DNA of 64,000 nt. Origin: JAEXNA01 sp037189585. GTDB lineage: Bacteria; Vulcanimicrobiota; Xenobia; Xenobiales; JADMJV01. The notes beneath the pieces are model-generated. The model did no database searches, was not told the origin of the DNA, and saw only the letters and a program-made list of their open reading frames with translations. The position numbers and the translations under genes are program-made. Each line of letters opens with the position of its first letter. Position 1 is the stretch's first letter. The stretch covers positions 19,619-83,618 of the forward strand of contig JBBCJA010000014.1 of NCBI GenBank assembly GCA_037189585.1, in the 5' to 3' direction. Below are positions 33,823-42,313 of this stretch, piece by piece.

Positions 33823-35604
33823 GTGAAGGCGCGACTCGGGGAAAACATTCAAAGTGGATTGGCGCTGGCCCTCATGGCGGCCGGCGCTCTCGCGCCCTAT
33901 CAGGCGGTGGTTTTGGAGCAGGCAGGCCTCTTCGCCTTCGGAGCGCTCTTGCTGGACCGGCTCAGTTCTCGGGCCGGCCATAACGAAGTTGGCTCGGGCG
34001 CGATGGCTCTAGCCCTCTGTCAGGGCCTACCGTCCCTGGGAGGGGTCTGGTTTCTCGCTTCGGTCACTGTGGTCAGATGGGTTTTGGCGCTTCTGACCAG
34101 AGGTACTGGGCTCGTCTTCTTGTCCACTCTCTGGCCGGCCCTGGTGGTCGCGCTGGCGGCCAAACAGTTCAGCGCGCCGTTGGGGCTCTGGTTGCTCCTC
34201 TATGTGGCGCTCAACGGGCCTCGTTACCGCGAAGCTTTGATGGAGGGGGCATGGGCCGGCTTCTTGCTGGGACCGCTGTCAGGCCATGTCTGGTCGGCCT
34301 TCCTTGGAGTTCTGGCAATGCTCCTCTATTTCCGTGGCCAACCCGAGGGTCCGAAAGAGCTGGAGGGAGAGTTTCATCGGCAGATGGAGAGGGCCGAGGC
34401 GACCTTGAGGTCCTCCCATCTTCGCCATCAGAAGGAGCGTGGAAAGTATCAGGACTTTGTGGCGCTTCAGGCGTTGCTCGACGACTTCCAAGGTCAGGCT
34501 TTGAAGACGGGCGAGGTCGCCACCGGGCTTCTCACCTCTATGGGCGACCTGGAGCCGGGAGCCGGTGGGGCAGTTCTGCGCTATCTTGGAGAACGCCGCG
34601 AGGTGGTCGCCTCCACCGAGGGTTTTCAATTCGACGAGTTTGGAGCGATTCCGGGGCAGTGGGTGGTAGGCAAGCTTTTGCGCTCGCCCGACGAGCTTCG
34701 CGTGGTCTTCGCTCTGAGCGAGGACTGCCTCTTGCTCTGGATGAGACCCGCCGTGCGCAAGGACAAGCTGCGCGATGAGCTGATGCGCCATCTTCTTGAG
34801 CGCGCGGGACTGATCTGGCGCATTCAGAGCCAGCAGTCGGAGCTTTCCGAGATGCTCCAGCAGAAGAGCCGGGCGCTCGAGGAGCTGGCCGATTCTCAAC
34901 AGCAGCTGGTCCAGTCGGGTAAGCTCGCGGCGGTGGGCCAACTGGCCGCTGGGGTGGCTCACGAGATCAATTCTCCCCTGGCGGCCATCGTTCTGCAAGC
35001 CCAGGTGGCCCGCCGCCGGTTGGAAAAAGACGATAAGGACGGGGTTCTGCGCAGCTTGGAGATTTTCGATAGCGCCGGGCATCGAGCCAAGGTGATCATC
35101 GACAATCTACTCAACTTCTCGCGTCTCTCCGACGGTCGTCGTGTCCCCTTTCCCTTGACCCAAGCGGTGGAGCAAGCCAGAGGTCTGGTGGAAGGACGTT
35201 TGGCACCGTTGGCCGTGGCCTGCCGGGTCGAGGTCGCTCCCGATCTCCAGGTCGTGGGGAACCTTCAAGAAGTGGGCCAGATTTTGACCAATGTGATGCT
35301 CAATGCGGTGGACGCCCTTCAGGAGACGGCCGAGGAGAGAAAGCTCGAACTGAGGGCTCGCCGGCTCGGCGATACGGTGGAACTCGAGATCGCCAACAAC
35401 GGACCTCCCATCCCGGAAGAGCACCTGGAGAAGCTTTTCGAGCCATTTTTTACCACTAAGCCGGCAGGTCAGGGCACCGGCCTCGGACTCTCGCTAGGAT
35501 ACCAGATGGCCCGCTCTCAGGGGGGAAGCTTGGTGGCCGAAAATCGTCGGGACGAGGTCGTCTTTCGTCTGACTCTGCCCGCCGTGGAGCAAAGAGCGCT
35601 CTAG
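33823..35604 (+). CDS. Membrane-bound sensor histidine kinase
   Basis: About 593 residues. The N-terminal 180 contain several membrane helices (ALMAAGALAPYQAVVLEQAG, TGLVFLSTLWPALVVALAA, LGLWLLLYVALNG), then a coiled linker and a degenerate GAF-like region (around FALSEDCLLLWMRPAVRK). The kinase core has the H-box GVAHEINSPLAAI, the N-box LTNVMLNAVDAL, and ATP-lid motifs ANNGPPIPEEH, FEPFFTTKPAGQGTGLGLSL. It belongs to the group whose H-box reads AHEINSPL. GTG 33823 is the earliest start that avoids the divergent gene; ATG 33874 is possible, and neither has a clear ribosome-binding site. The divergent neighbour is the SARP response regulator, its likely partner. Confidence 0.87.
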   Translation: MKARLGENIQSGLALALMAAGALAPYQAVVLEQAGLFAFGALLLDRLSSRAGHNEVGSGAMALALCQGLPSLGGVWFLASVTVVRWVLALLTRGTGLVFLSTLWPALVVALAAKQFSAPLGLWLLLYVALNGPRYREALMEGAWAGFLLGPLSGHVWSAFLGVLAMLLYFRGQPEGPKELEGEFHRQMERAEATLRSSHLRHQKERGKYQDFVALQALLDDFQGQALKTGEVATGLLTSMGDLEPGAGGAVLRYLGERREVVASTEGFQFDEFGAIPGQWVVGKLLRSPDELRVVFALSEDCLLLWMRPAVRKDKLRDELMRHLLERAGLIWRIQSQQSELSEMLQQKSRALEELADSQQQLVQSGKLAAVGQLAAGVAHEINSPLAAIVLQAQVARRRLEKDDKDGVLRSLEIFDSAGHRAKVIIDNLLNFSRLSDGRRVPFPLTQAVEQARGLVEGRLAPLAVACRVEVAPDLQVVGNLQEVGQILTNVMLNAVDALQETAEERKLELRARRLGDTVELEIANNGPPIPEEHLEKLFEPFFTTKPAGQGTGLGLSLGYQMARSQGGSLVAENRRDEVVFRLTLPAVEQRAL

Positions 35605-35631
35605 GCGCCTCCCGCGCCAGGTTTTGCTCGC

Positions 35632-36222
35632 CTACCTCAGGTACCACCGAGTCATATGGCTGTCGTCTGGATTGCTCAAGTCGGCGATATTCTGGGAAAG
35701 GGTCATGCTCTCTCCGTTGGGTGAGATCTCCAGACTCAGGACCTCGGCGCGGCCATCCTTGATCTGTTGATATTCGCGCAGCTCTCGGGCGGGCATGCTC
35801 TCCACCGCCGGATAGTCCTTGTACTGCTCCAGCCAACCGTTGCTGCGGGTACCGCCGAAGTTGGCGATCAGGTAGTGCTCGCGGGTGCGGCCATAGCCGC
35901 CACTGGGCACGTGAATCTCCACCTGGCCGAGGGCGGGATTGAGGTCGTCCTTTGAGTTGTCAAGGCGAAACAGGTCAATGAAGTTTTGCCCGGCCTGGAA
36001 GTAGGCCTCCGAGGTTGTTTCCGTGTCGCGCGCGATCACGGTCGGTTCTTGAATCTCGAGGCCGCCGGTGTTGGCCTGTTTGAGCAGAAGCTCGGCGGCC
36101 GGGGTTAAGGTGGGGACGAACTCGTCCTTGACTTGTGAAGTATTCTTACGGGTGATTTCCGAAACCAGGGTTTTACCACTTCCGCTGGTGGTGAAGAGCA
36201 GGCGCTGAGCAAGGGTATTCAT
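35632..36222 (-). CDS. Hypothetical protein, 196 residues
   Basis: Not recognised. Soluble, with no signal peptide or membrane segment. The first 45 residues are Thr/Ser-rich (NTLAQRLLFTTSGSGKTLVS), similar in flavour to other Asn/Thr-rich N-termini in this window. The middle (QVEIHVPSGGYGRTREHYLI, ANFGGTRSNGWLEQY) looks like beta structure with conserved-looking aromatic residues. AAGGA precedes ATG 36222 by 7 nt. It converges with the histidine kinase gene. Function unknown. Confidence 0.7.
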   Translation of the reverse strand: MNTLAQRLLFTTSGSGKTLVSEITRKNTSQVKDEFVPTLTPAAELLLKQANTGGLEIQEPTVIARDTETTSEAYFQAGQNFIDLFRLDNSKDDLNPALGQVEIHVPSGGYGRTREHYLIANFGGTRSNGWLEQYKDYPAVESMPARELREYQQIKDGRAEVLSLEISPNGESMTLSQNIADLSNPDDSHMTRWYLR

Positions 36223-36356
36223 CGTTTTTCCTTCGTGAGTGAGCTGTGGCCGGTTTTTGTGTGTGGGCCGGTCCGTGTTTGTATCTTGGGCTCATTCTAA
36301 GGGCGAGCTCTTACAGAATCCTCAAAGAGGAGATTTCCCCCAAACCGCTGGTCCCG

Positions 36357-37586
36357 CTAAAGCGTCTCGATCAGCTTGAGCAGGGGGAGGGCCGAGGTGA
36401 CGATGACAAAACCGGCGGCCAGGCCCGCTGCTCCAAGAAGGAGCGGTTCAACCAGCGAAGTCAGGGTGTCGAGTCCGATTCGCACGTCTTCCTCGCAGAG
36501 TCGCAGGGAGCTGTCGCTCATCTGGTCCAGGCGGGCCGCTTCGAAGCCGACTCGCAAAAGCGCCGCGACGACCGAGGGGAAGATTTTCGCCTTTTCCAAA
36601 GCTTGCCCGAAGTCCGCGCCCTGGATCACGGCTTGACGCAAGCTCTCGATCTCCCCCTGTTCCACCTCGTCAACGCTGGAGTCGTGCATCAGTTTGAGCG
36701 AGAGTTCCACCGTACCCCCGTTGCTCACGACCATCGTCAGGATCTGTAGAAGGCGGATAGCACGGATCTTGAGTAGAAGCTCTCGGCTCGGCTTCCATCG
36801 CTTAACCAGTCCTAGAAGAACTCGATATATTCGCTTCCGCGCGCCGCCTTTTCGGATAACCCATCCCGCGGCGGTTCCCAAACCGAGGAGAGCCCCGGGG
36901 ACCCAGGGTGATCTCAATAGTCCGACCAGGGAAAGTATCGCGCGGTTGATAGCGGGAAGTTGGACCCCTAGGGAGCCGAACAGATCGCTATCACCAGGGA
37001 AGACGTAGAAGATGAAGATTCCACTGACCAAAAGCATGCTCGCGGCTAGAACCGCGGGATAGGTCATGGCGGCGAGCAACTGGCTTCGCAGTTCGACCTC
37101 TCGCTCTTTCGCCCGGGCGATGTCGAGCATTATCCGAGTGAGCGCTCCAGAGTTCTCTCCCGCTCTCACCAAACTGACACTGATCGGGTCGAAGACCTTG
37201 GGGAAGCGTTGCATTCCGGCACTAAGGTATTCTCCGGCGCTAACCTGGGATTCGAGCATACGCGCGATCCCGACAAGGCGCGGATCCTCGCAGTGGGAGA
37301 CCAGCTTTAGGGCGAAGGGAAGGGAGGTCCCGCTTTGCAAGAGCACGGCGAGTTGGCGATAGAAGAGAGCTAACGCTTGCGGTTGGACTTGCAGGTCGGC
37401 CTGGCCGGTACGCCCGCGCCATAGCCGGATGTCGGTGTAGCCCTGATTCTCCAACCAGTAGCGAGCTTTGCTTTCAGTGGGCGCGAACCACGTCCCGCGA
37501 ACCCTCAGATCCCGCTTGGAATCGAGAGCATCGTAGTAGAAGGTGAGAACGGTGTTCTCGGATTTGTGGCCGCTTGGTTTCGTCAT
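36357..37586 (-). CDS. Type II secretion / type IV pilus inner-membrane platform protein (GspF/PilC family)
   Basis: About 409 residues with the duplicated T2SSF domain: the first copy is FYRQLAVLLQSGTSLPFALK ... PVSVSLVRAGENSGAL-like (here DPISVSLVRAGENSGALTRI) and the second begins IRLLQILTMVVSNGGTVELS, ending FPSVVAALLRVGFEAARLDQ. Three membrane helices are visible (AMTYPAVLAASMLLVSGIFI, WVPGALLGLGTAAGWV, LLLGAAGLAAGFVIVTSA). The N-terminal FYYDALDSKRDLRVRG matches the usual start, so ATG 37586 is used; ATG 37640 is possible. It is the platform recruiting the assembly ATPase, which is not in the window. It closes the operon of PilX-, PilV- and PilW-like genes. Confidence 0.9.
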   Translation of the reverse strand: MTKPSGHKSENTVLTFYYDALDSKRDLRVRGTWFAPTESKARYWLENQGYTDIRLWRGRTGQADLQVQPQALALFYRQLAVLLQSGTSLPFALKLVSHCEDPRLVGIARMLESQVSAGEYLSAGMQRFPKVFDPISVSLVRAGENSGALTRIMLDIARAKEREVELRSQLLAAMTYPAVLAASMLLVSGIFIFYVFPGDSDLFGSLGVQLPAINRAILSLVGLLRSPWVPGALLGLGTAAGWVIRKGGARKRIYRVLLGLVKRWKPSRELLLKIRAIRLLQILTMVVSNGGTVELSLKLMHDSSVDEVEQGEIESLRQAVIQGADFGQALEKAKIFPSVVAALLRVGFEAARLDQMSDSSLRLCEEDVRIGLDTLTSLVEPLLLGAAGLAAGFVIVTSALPLLKLIETL

Positions 37587-37695
37587 GATGTGCGGCAGAC
37601 TAAACCAGAGGCGGAAAACCGGCGTAAAAGAGCTGGTCATTTTGTTCGGAATGTAACGAGGGGATGTCTCCCGTGTTACCGTCCGGACATTTAAA

Positions 37696-38478
37696 TCAGT
37701 TCGCTGGGATGGCCGCGAGTCGCCGGACCAGGGTGAAGGTGTTGGCAGGGAACGGCTGTTGGCCGACCGCGACATGTCCTCGCGCGTCTTCTAGAAGAGG
37801 CGCCTCCAGGTCACAGCGGACTTCGAGCACCGACTCTCCACTCTTCTCCAGCTCCACGCGTAGGTCCAGGAGGGTTCCAGTGACGTATTCCACCTTGGTT
37901 ACTCCAGGTTCGCTCGCCGTGGAGAGGTCCAAAGTGGCGGGGCGAGTGAGATAAGCGGCGGCTTGCGCGACAGTTAGGAGCTCTTCCTTGGCGCTCTCGG
38001 GGCTAGCCGGCGTGGTCGCGGGCCCCGAATCGATAACTTTGCGCAGCAGGATCTTGTGGGGACAGACTCGCTCCCAGGCATGGCATGCCGTGCCGTAGCG
38101 CGAGTCGTGGTCCAGCGGGACGGTCAGATAGTAAAGGATGTTTCTTTGCCAGAAGGATCCACCCCCGTCCGTGCGGACAAAGGTTCCGTCGTCGGGATGC
38201 TCGGCCGAGAGAAACCACACCGCGTCTCCCAGACGCTGAGTCCCCGTTCCGTTGGTGGTCGTGTCGATCTCCTTCTTCCCGCAGTTACGCAGGTCGGGGC
38301 CAAGTCGCGCCGATGCTTTGCGCAAACTCTGGCCGGCGGAGGAAGACGCGTTCACCCGTCTCCAGAGCCGTTGGCTGCGATCGAGGTAGAGGAAGCTGAA
38401 AAGCACGATCATGGATAGCAAGGTCAAAGCCATCAAGAGCTCGGCCAGGCTAAAGCCACGAGAGCTTTTAGGTGTCAT
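37696..38478 (-). CDS. Prepilin-type pseudopilin (GspJ/PilW-like)
   Basis: A 260-residue minor prepilin. MTPKSSRGFSLAELLMALTL has the Gly-Phe processing site and Glu at +5, followed by the hydrophobic helix. The mature domain carries a long amphipathic N-terminal helix (SAGQSLRKASARLGPDLRNC) and a beta-rich end (TLLDLRVELEKSGESVLEVR), as in GspJ/PilW proteins. Two Cys pairs may form disulfides. ATG 38478 overlaps the end of the upstream pseudopilin gene by 11 bp, showing coupling. Confidence 0.87.
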   Translation of the reverse strand: MTPKSSRGFSLAELLMALTLLSMIVLFSFLYLDRSQRLWRRVNASSSAGQSLRKASARLGPDLRNCGKKEIDTTTNGTGTQRLGDAVWFLSAEHPDDGTFVRTDGGGSFWQRNILYYLTVPLDHDSRYGTACHAWERVCPHKILLRKVIDSGPATTPASPESAKEELLTVAQAAAYLTRPATLDLSTASEPGVTKVEYVTGTLLDLRVELEKSGESVLEVRCDLEAPLLEDARGHVAVGQQPFPANTFTLVRRLAAIPAN

Positions 38479-38944
38479 CGTCGCTGGCCTCACTGACGTA
38501 CCTCAATTCATGGTAGACGGTCGAGCCGAACCCCACGCGCGTGTCGTCGCCGCCCCAGCGGACGAAGATCTCGACCTGTTTGAGGCGCTGCTCCGTCCCG
38601 TTGAAGGGTGAGCCCGAGGTGTCGTCGACGGTTCGTGTGCAGATGTCGTAGTGAAACTCGGTGCTTCCCGCGACCTCAAGACCGCTTGAGTAAGGGGAGT
38701 TTCGGTCGGGATAGTCACTGTTCCAGAAAGCCTGCTTGGCCGCCGGCGAGGTTCGTATCTGCCGAAGCTCCCTGTTGAGGATGAGTTCGGCGGCCGCCGA
38801 CGCGCTGTCCTTGACATAGTCTTTCTTGTCGGCTCGCAGTCCGGAGGCGAGGACGCTCATCAAGCTGAGGAAGGTGATGGCCAAAAGCGCGATGGCCAGG
38901 AGCACCTCGGGGAGGGACATCCCCCTCCTTAAGCGCTCGCTCAT
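38468..38944 (-). CDS. Prepilin-type pseudopilin (GspI/PilV-like)
   Basis: A 158-residue minor prepilin with MSERLRRGMSLPEVLLAIAL: a basic leader, Gly-Met cleavage site, and Glu at +5. The hydrophobic helix is followed by a helical neck (KKDYVKDSASAAAELILNRE) and a small globular domain. The ATG overlaps the TGA of the PilX-like gene in an ATGA. In type IV pili, PilV- and GspI-type subunits form the tip complex with the PilX- and PilW-type partners encoded on either side, which this gene order matches. Confidence 0.87.
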   Translation of the reverse strand: MSERLRRGMSLPEVLLAIALLAITFLSLMSVLASGLRADKKDYVKDSASAAAELILNRELRQIRTSPAAKQAFWNSDYPDRNSPYSSGLEVAGSTEFHYDICTRTVDDTSGSPFNGTEQRLKQVEIFVRWGGDDTRVGFGSTVYHELRYVSEASDDDT

Positions 38945-40845
38945 TTGACCCATAAACTCGCGGCGGTGAAAACGATGGAGTTTCCGAGATCTTCGGGGGA
39001 AACCACCTGAGTGACGGTGGTCGGGTCGTAGATCAACTTGGCGGAATCGGCGAGGAGCCTGAAACCGCCCTTGTTTGAATTTGGATCTCTGGGATCGTCG
39101 GGATTGCCTCCATAGGCTACCATCGTTCCTCGAAATTCAAATTTTCCACCCCCTTGGCTACCAACATCAGCGAGGATGTCTCCCCAACTGTAGACGGTGC
39201 CGGCGATGGAAAAGTCTCCATAGGTATCCCCCGCCGTCCCCAGCGGTCCGGAGGCTGTGCTTAGAGTCGACACGGTGACGTCGCCTTTGAAATAAAGACT
39301 GAGATTTGTTTCGTCGGAACCCGACCCGGTGACAGAGAGCGATTTGGTGTTGAGGATGAGATTCTGCTCGCCGATCAAAGTGGTGTCATTGACGTTGAGG
39401 ACAGCCCCTTTGAGGACAAGGTCTCCCTGGGCTTGAACTTTGGAATTCATGATATTGATCGTCAGGGGATCACCTCCCTGAATATCCACGGTTTTGCCAT
39501 CGGCCGCGGCTGCAGATAGCGGCGGTCGTGGCTCGCTGGAGCTTAGCGGAGCGTCACAGAGAGGGATCAGCGCGAAGTCGCCGGTGTTTGAAGTCTTAGC
39601 GATGGTCAGATCTCCAGAAATGAAGATCTGGTTGTTGGTGACTCGGACTTTGGGCGCGTCCGATGTCGGGCCGTGTCCCTCTCCGCCAGTGTTGGTGAAG
39701 TAGGTGTTGACCACCACTCCCTGATCGGGAGGGAGAGTTCCTTGGAGTATGTAGGGTTCGTAAATGTTGCTGCGATACTCCTGGTAGGACATGTCGTAGT
39801 AGTGAAGTTCCGGTGCCCCATCCGTCATCGAGGCGGAGGGGATGCCCGGCCATAGCACGTAGACTCCGGCGTTGATTTGATAGCCGGGTCCAGCTTTTTC
39901 CACCTGGTCCCAACTGATTTGCAGGAGATCATTGTTGGGAAGCTCTTCTCGCACAGTCACCTGATTGGAGTCATAGAGGGCGGTCAGACCGAGGGCGCCG
40001 TCTTGGCAGTAGACGTTGCCTCCCCCCGGCATGGACAATGGGGCGTCGCCAGTGCTGTCACTGTGCTGAGCGGTGATCTTCTTTTTTGAACGGATGGCGG
40101 GGGACGCCGTATCCGCGCTAGAGACCTCTAGTTGCCCGCCCGAGAAATCAATGTTTCCGGCCGTTTGTAGGACCGCGTTCTCGGTCGTTTCCGGGAGTTT
40201 GGCTTTCAGAACGGCCTGGGCGCTAGCCTGAGTGACATGGCCCGAGGGAGTGGCGTTGGGCTGGGCGGGGGAAAGTCCATCGATCCCCTGACCGGCCCTC
40301 CCCTCGACTTGAATCAAGACGGAGCGTCCCGGGACCTTGCCGTCGGATTCCGAAGGATCGGCTTTAAAGTTGGACCTCACTCTGGGAAGGTCGGCCTCCG
40401 AGCTTCGCCCCAGGTTGTTCATGGAAAGATACAGATTGTCCACGAAGTAGCCGTCACTCGGGTCGCCCAGGTCATCGACGCCTCCAGACCCGTCCTGAGC
40501 GTTGAAGCGGATGCGGAACTGGGCTTGCCCCCCGTCCTCGAATCTCATCAGGCCGATCACGACGCCGTCTTGTTCCTTGATCGTCAGGCGTCCATTGTCA
40601 ACTGTGGTTCCTCGGGTATCCGAACCCTTCCATTTCGTATCTTTGGCTAGTTGGCTCTTGGCGTATTCCAGACCGGAGGTCGCGGCCAATCGCGCGCGCT
40701 TTTCCAGTTGGTTCTGCTGAGAGGTTAGGCCAATTTGTAGATGGAGGATCCCGCGGGCGACGACACTCATGACCAGCGCGATCATCACGGCGGTCAAAAG
40801 AGCGATCCCTCGTCGACGGCTTTGGTTGAAAAGGTGTGGCAGCAT
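38941..40845 (-). CDS. PilX/GspK-like large minor pilin
   Basis: A 634-residue protein. The N-terminal leader and helix RRRGIALLTAVMIALVMSVV and the neck GLTSQQNQLEKRARLAATSG match the PilX N-terminal type; Glu at +5 is missing as in other PilX/GspK proteins. The large passenger is rich in Ser, Thr, Gly and Asp with beta-helix-like repeats (LVLKGAVLNVNDTTLIGEQN, LSLYFKGDVTVSTLSTASGP), suggesting an extracellular solenoid or adhesin. It is the first gene of the second pseudopilin operon. It resembles the 653-residue protein at 27984 in design (short pilin anchor plus large exported domain). Confidence 0.8.
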   Translation of the reverse strand: MLPHLFNQSRRRGIALLTAVMIALVMSVVARGILHLQIGLTSQQNQLEKRARLAATSGLEYAKSQLAKDTKWKGSDTRGTTVDNGRLTIKEQDGVVIGLMRFEDGGQAQFRIRFNAQDGSGGVDDLGDPSDGYFVDNLYLSMNNLGRSSEADLPRVRSNFKADPSESDGKVPGRSVLIQVEGRAGQGIDGLSPAQPNATPSGHVTQASAQAVLKAKLPETTENAVLQTAGNIDFSGGQLEVSSADTASPAIRSKKKITAQHSDSTGDAPLSMPGGGNVYCQDGALGLTALYDSNQVTVREELPNNDLLQISWDQVEKAGPGYQINAGVYVLWPGIPSASMTDGAPELHYYDMSYQEYRSNIYEPYILQGTLPPDQGVVVNTYFTNTGGEGHGPTSDAPKVRVTNNQIFISGDLTIAKTSNTGDFALIPLCDAPLSSSEPRPPLSAAAADGKTVDIQGGDPLTINIMNSKVQAQGDLVLKGAVLNVNDTTLIGEQNLILNTKSLSVTGSGSDETNLSLYFKGDVTVSTLSTASGPLGTAGDTYGDFSIAGTVYSWGDILADVGSQGGGKFEFRGTMVAYGGNPDDPRDPNSNKGGFRLLADSAKLIYDPTTVTQVVSPEDLGNSIVFTAASLWVK

Positions 40846-40902
40846 GGGGGAAAATTCTCTACTTCAAAATTGTTTGCCTTTAAACTTTGTCGCAATAAAG
40901 AA

Positions 40903-40929
40903 CCTAGTTCACGAGAGTCGTGAGCTAGG
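40903..40929 (-). terminator. Terminator-like hairpin downstream of the 40950-41615 gene
   Basis: A 12-bp stem CCTAGTTCACGA / TCGTGAGCTAGG with one wobble position and a 3-nt loop. On the minus strand it is followed by TTCTTTATT. It begins 20 nt after the stop. Confidence 0.75.
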
Positions 40930-40949
40930 TCCTCGGTATGAGAGGTTGT

Positions 40950-41615
40950 TTAGGCGGCCTTGTTGGTGCTGTTGACCTTGGCGCTTTCTTGAGGACCAGC
41001 GGGGGTGGCCCAGAGGCCATCGCTCGACAGAGCGCGCTCGACCCGAAACTTGAGTTTCTCCGGAATTTCGGTGCCCTTCTCCTTGAGTTTCTCGTACTGC
41101 TTCCTGAGTTTGTCCTTGGCCTCGGCCTTGGCCTGAGGGTCTTTAGCGGACTCCACGGCTTTCACGGCACGTTCGAGCTTTTTGATGGGATCGCCGCAGT
41201 CCGAGTTGTCGGAGGAGGGAGCGACACCTCCGGCCTGACCGCAGCCACCACCACCTTGGCCGCCTCCACCGCACTGTCCGCCGCCACCCTGGCCGCCACC
41301 CCCGCATCCGCCGGAGCTTTTCTCGTCATCCTTGTCGCCGAAGAGGTCCTTAAGAAGATCGATCAGCTCTCCGATTTCGGCTCTCTCTTCCTTTTTATCG
41401 CACTTACCGTCTTTGTTTTTGTCGTGCTTTTCATCTCTGCATTCTTTGGAGATGTCGGTGCAATCTTTGGGATTGTTGACTTTGTCCTGAGCGGGAAGTT
41501 TGACGTCGGAAGTGTTCTTGTAGCATCCTCCGGCCACGATGCCCTGCTTGGTGTTATTGGAGCTGGCGGCGTTAGCGGTCTTGGAGGCGGTATTGGCATT
41601 GGCGTTGATCTTCAT
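40950..41615 (-). CDS. Gly/Cys/Gln-rich protein with an EF-hand loop
   Basis: A 221-residue protein without signal peptide. The N-terminal 30 residues are Asn/Ala/Thr-rich. Near residue 65 is a canonical 12-residue EF-hand loop (DKNKDGKCDKKE: acidic or amide residues at 1, 3, 5, Gly 6, Glu 12). Residues about 100-130 are a low-complexity stretch of GGGGQ units with Cys (GGCGGGGQGGGGQCGGGGQ). The C-terminal 80 residues are a charged helix (KKLERAVKAVESAKDPQAKA). It probably binds calcium; Cys may crosslink the Gly-rich part. A repeat of the GTTAACA type lies about 80 nt upstream, as for the EF-hand genes at the right end. Cellular location unknown. Confidence 0.7.
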   Translation of the reverse strand: MKINANANTASKTANAASSNNTKQGIVAGGCYKNTSDVKLPAQDKVNNPKDCTDISKECRDEKHDKNKDGKCDKKEERAEIGELIDLLKDLFGDKDDEKSSGGCGGGGQGGGGQCGGGGQGGGGCGQAGGVAPSSDNSDCGDPIKKLERAVKAVESAKDPQAKAEAKDKLRKQYEKLKEKGTEIPEKLKFRVERALSSDGLWATPAGPQESAKVNSTNKAA

Positions 41616-41696
41616 CGTTTCTATTCCCTTTCGTGTCGTTCGTTGGGGATAGACTATCGGGACGATGAATTTCGAACGTAATTCGAACCTGTGAAA

Positions 41697-41714
41697 TGTT
41701 GCGAGATTGTTAAC
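41697..41714 (-). promoter_or_regulatory. 11-bp-spaced repeat GTTAACA / CGCAACA before the EF-hand-loop gene
   Basis: Read on the minus strand, GTTAACA (41714-41708) and CGCAACA (41703-41697) are 11 bp apart, 82 nt before the start at 41615. Only two copies are visible and the -10 box is uncertain. Confidence 0.35.
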
Positions 41715-41727
41715 GTTGGGACAAGAT

Positions 41728-42189
41728 TTAGGCCGCCAGAAGTTCGGGCTGAAACGGCTCGGAGATCGGTTGTAGCGAATGCAGGGCTAATTCGGCGCCC
41801 ATTCGGATCTCCTCAGGTTCGCAGATATCGCACAGGAAATGGTCCCGCATCTCCGCTCGAACCTTTTGAGTCGCCGAGATGGAGACCATCTTGAAGTTAG
41901 TCATGCCGCGTCCCACCATCTCTCCAGAGATAGCCGCCAGGACGATCAGGGCACCTAAAACTTCTCCGTAGGAGCTTGTGTGTCGCATGGCTCGAGCCAT
42001 GTCCTCGATGGTCTCGTTATGCCCTTCGGTTTGAGCTTCGTGAGCCGCGTCGAGAAACCCGTGGCGACATTCCGTCAAAAAGCTATCGATGTTTCCCCGG
42101 GAATGCCCACGAGCCGCCATCTTTCTGACTCTCGAGAGAATCTGTGTGGCGGCTAAGCTCAATTCTTGAAGTCCTTCTTCACGTTCCAT
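41728..42189 (-). CDS. Hypothetical helical protein, 153 residues
   Basis: Not recognised. The sequence is predominantly helical, with no signal peptide. Residues about 80-100 are mildly hydrophobic (SYGEVLGALIVLAAISGEMV) but probably buried rather than membrane-spanning. A Cys pair (HFLCDICEPEE) near the C-terminus could bind metal with nearby His. It is encoded alone, between the EF-hand-loop gene and the divergent msrB. Confidence 0.65.
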   Translation of the reverse strand: MEREEGLQELSLAATQILSRVRKMAARGHSRGNIDSFLTECRHGFLDAAHEAQTEGHNETIEDMARAMRHTSSYGEVLGALIVLAAISGEMVGRGMTNFKMVSISATQKVRAEMRDHFLCDICEPEEIRMGAELALHSLQPISEPFQPELLAA

Positions 42190-42313
42190 GCCTTGAGCAT
42201 AGAGCTCTCCGGTTGGCTGTGCCTAAGTTTCCCGGCGGGAAAGATGACAAAAGTGTAAAAGTTTAGTTTCCAAATTTGAAACTTGTCTCTTCGGAATTTA
42301 GTTACACACAACC

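Noticed and set aside
40938..41681. A 247-codon open frame on the plus strand opposite the Gly/Cys-rich EF-hand-loop gene
   Set aside because: It is the antisense shadow of a low-complexity GC-rich gene; the minus-strand frame has a ribosome-binding site, an EF-hand loop and a terminator.
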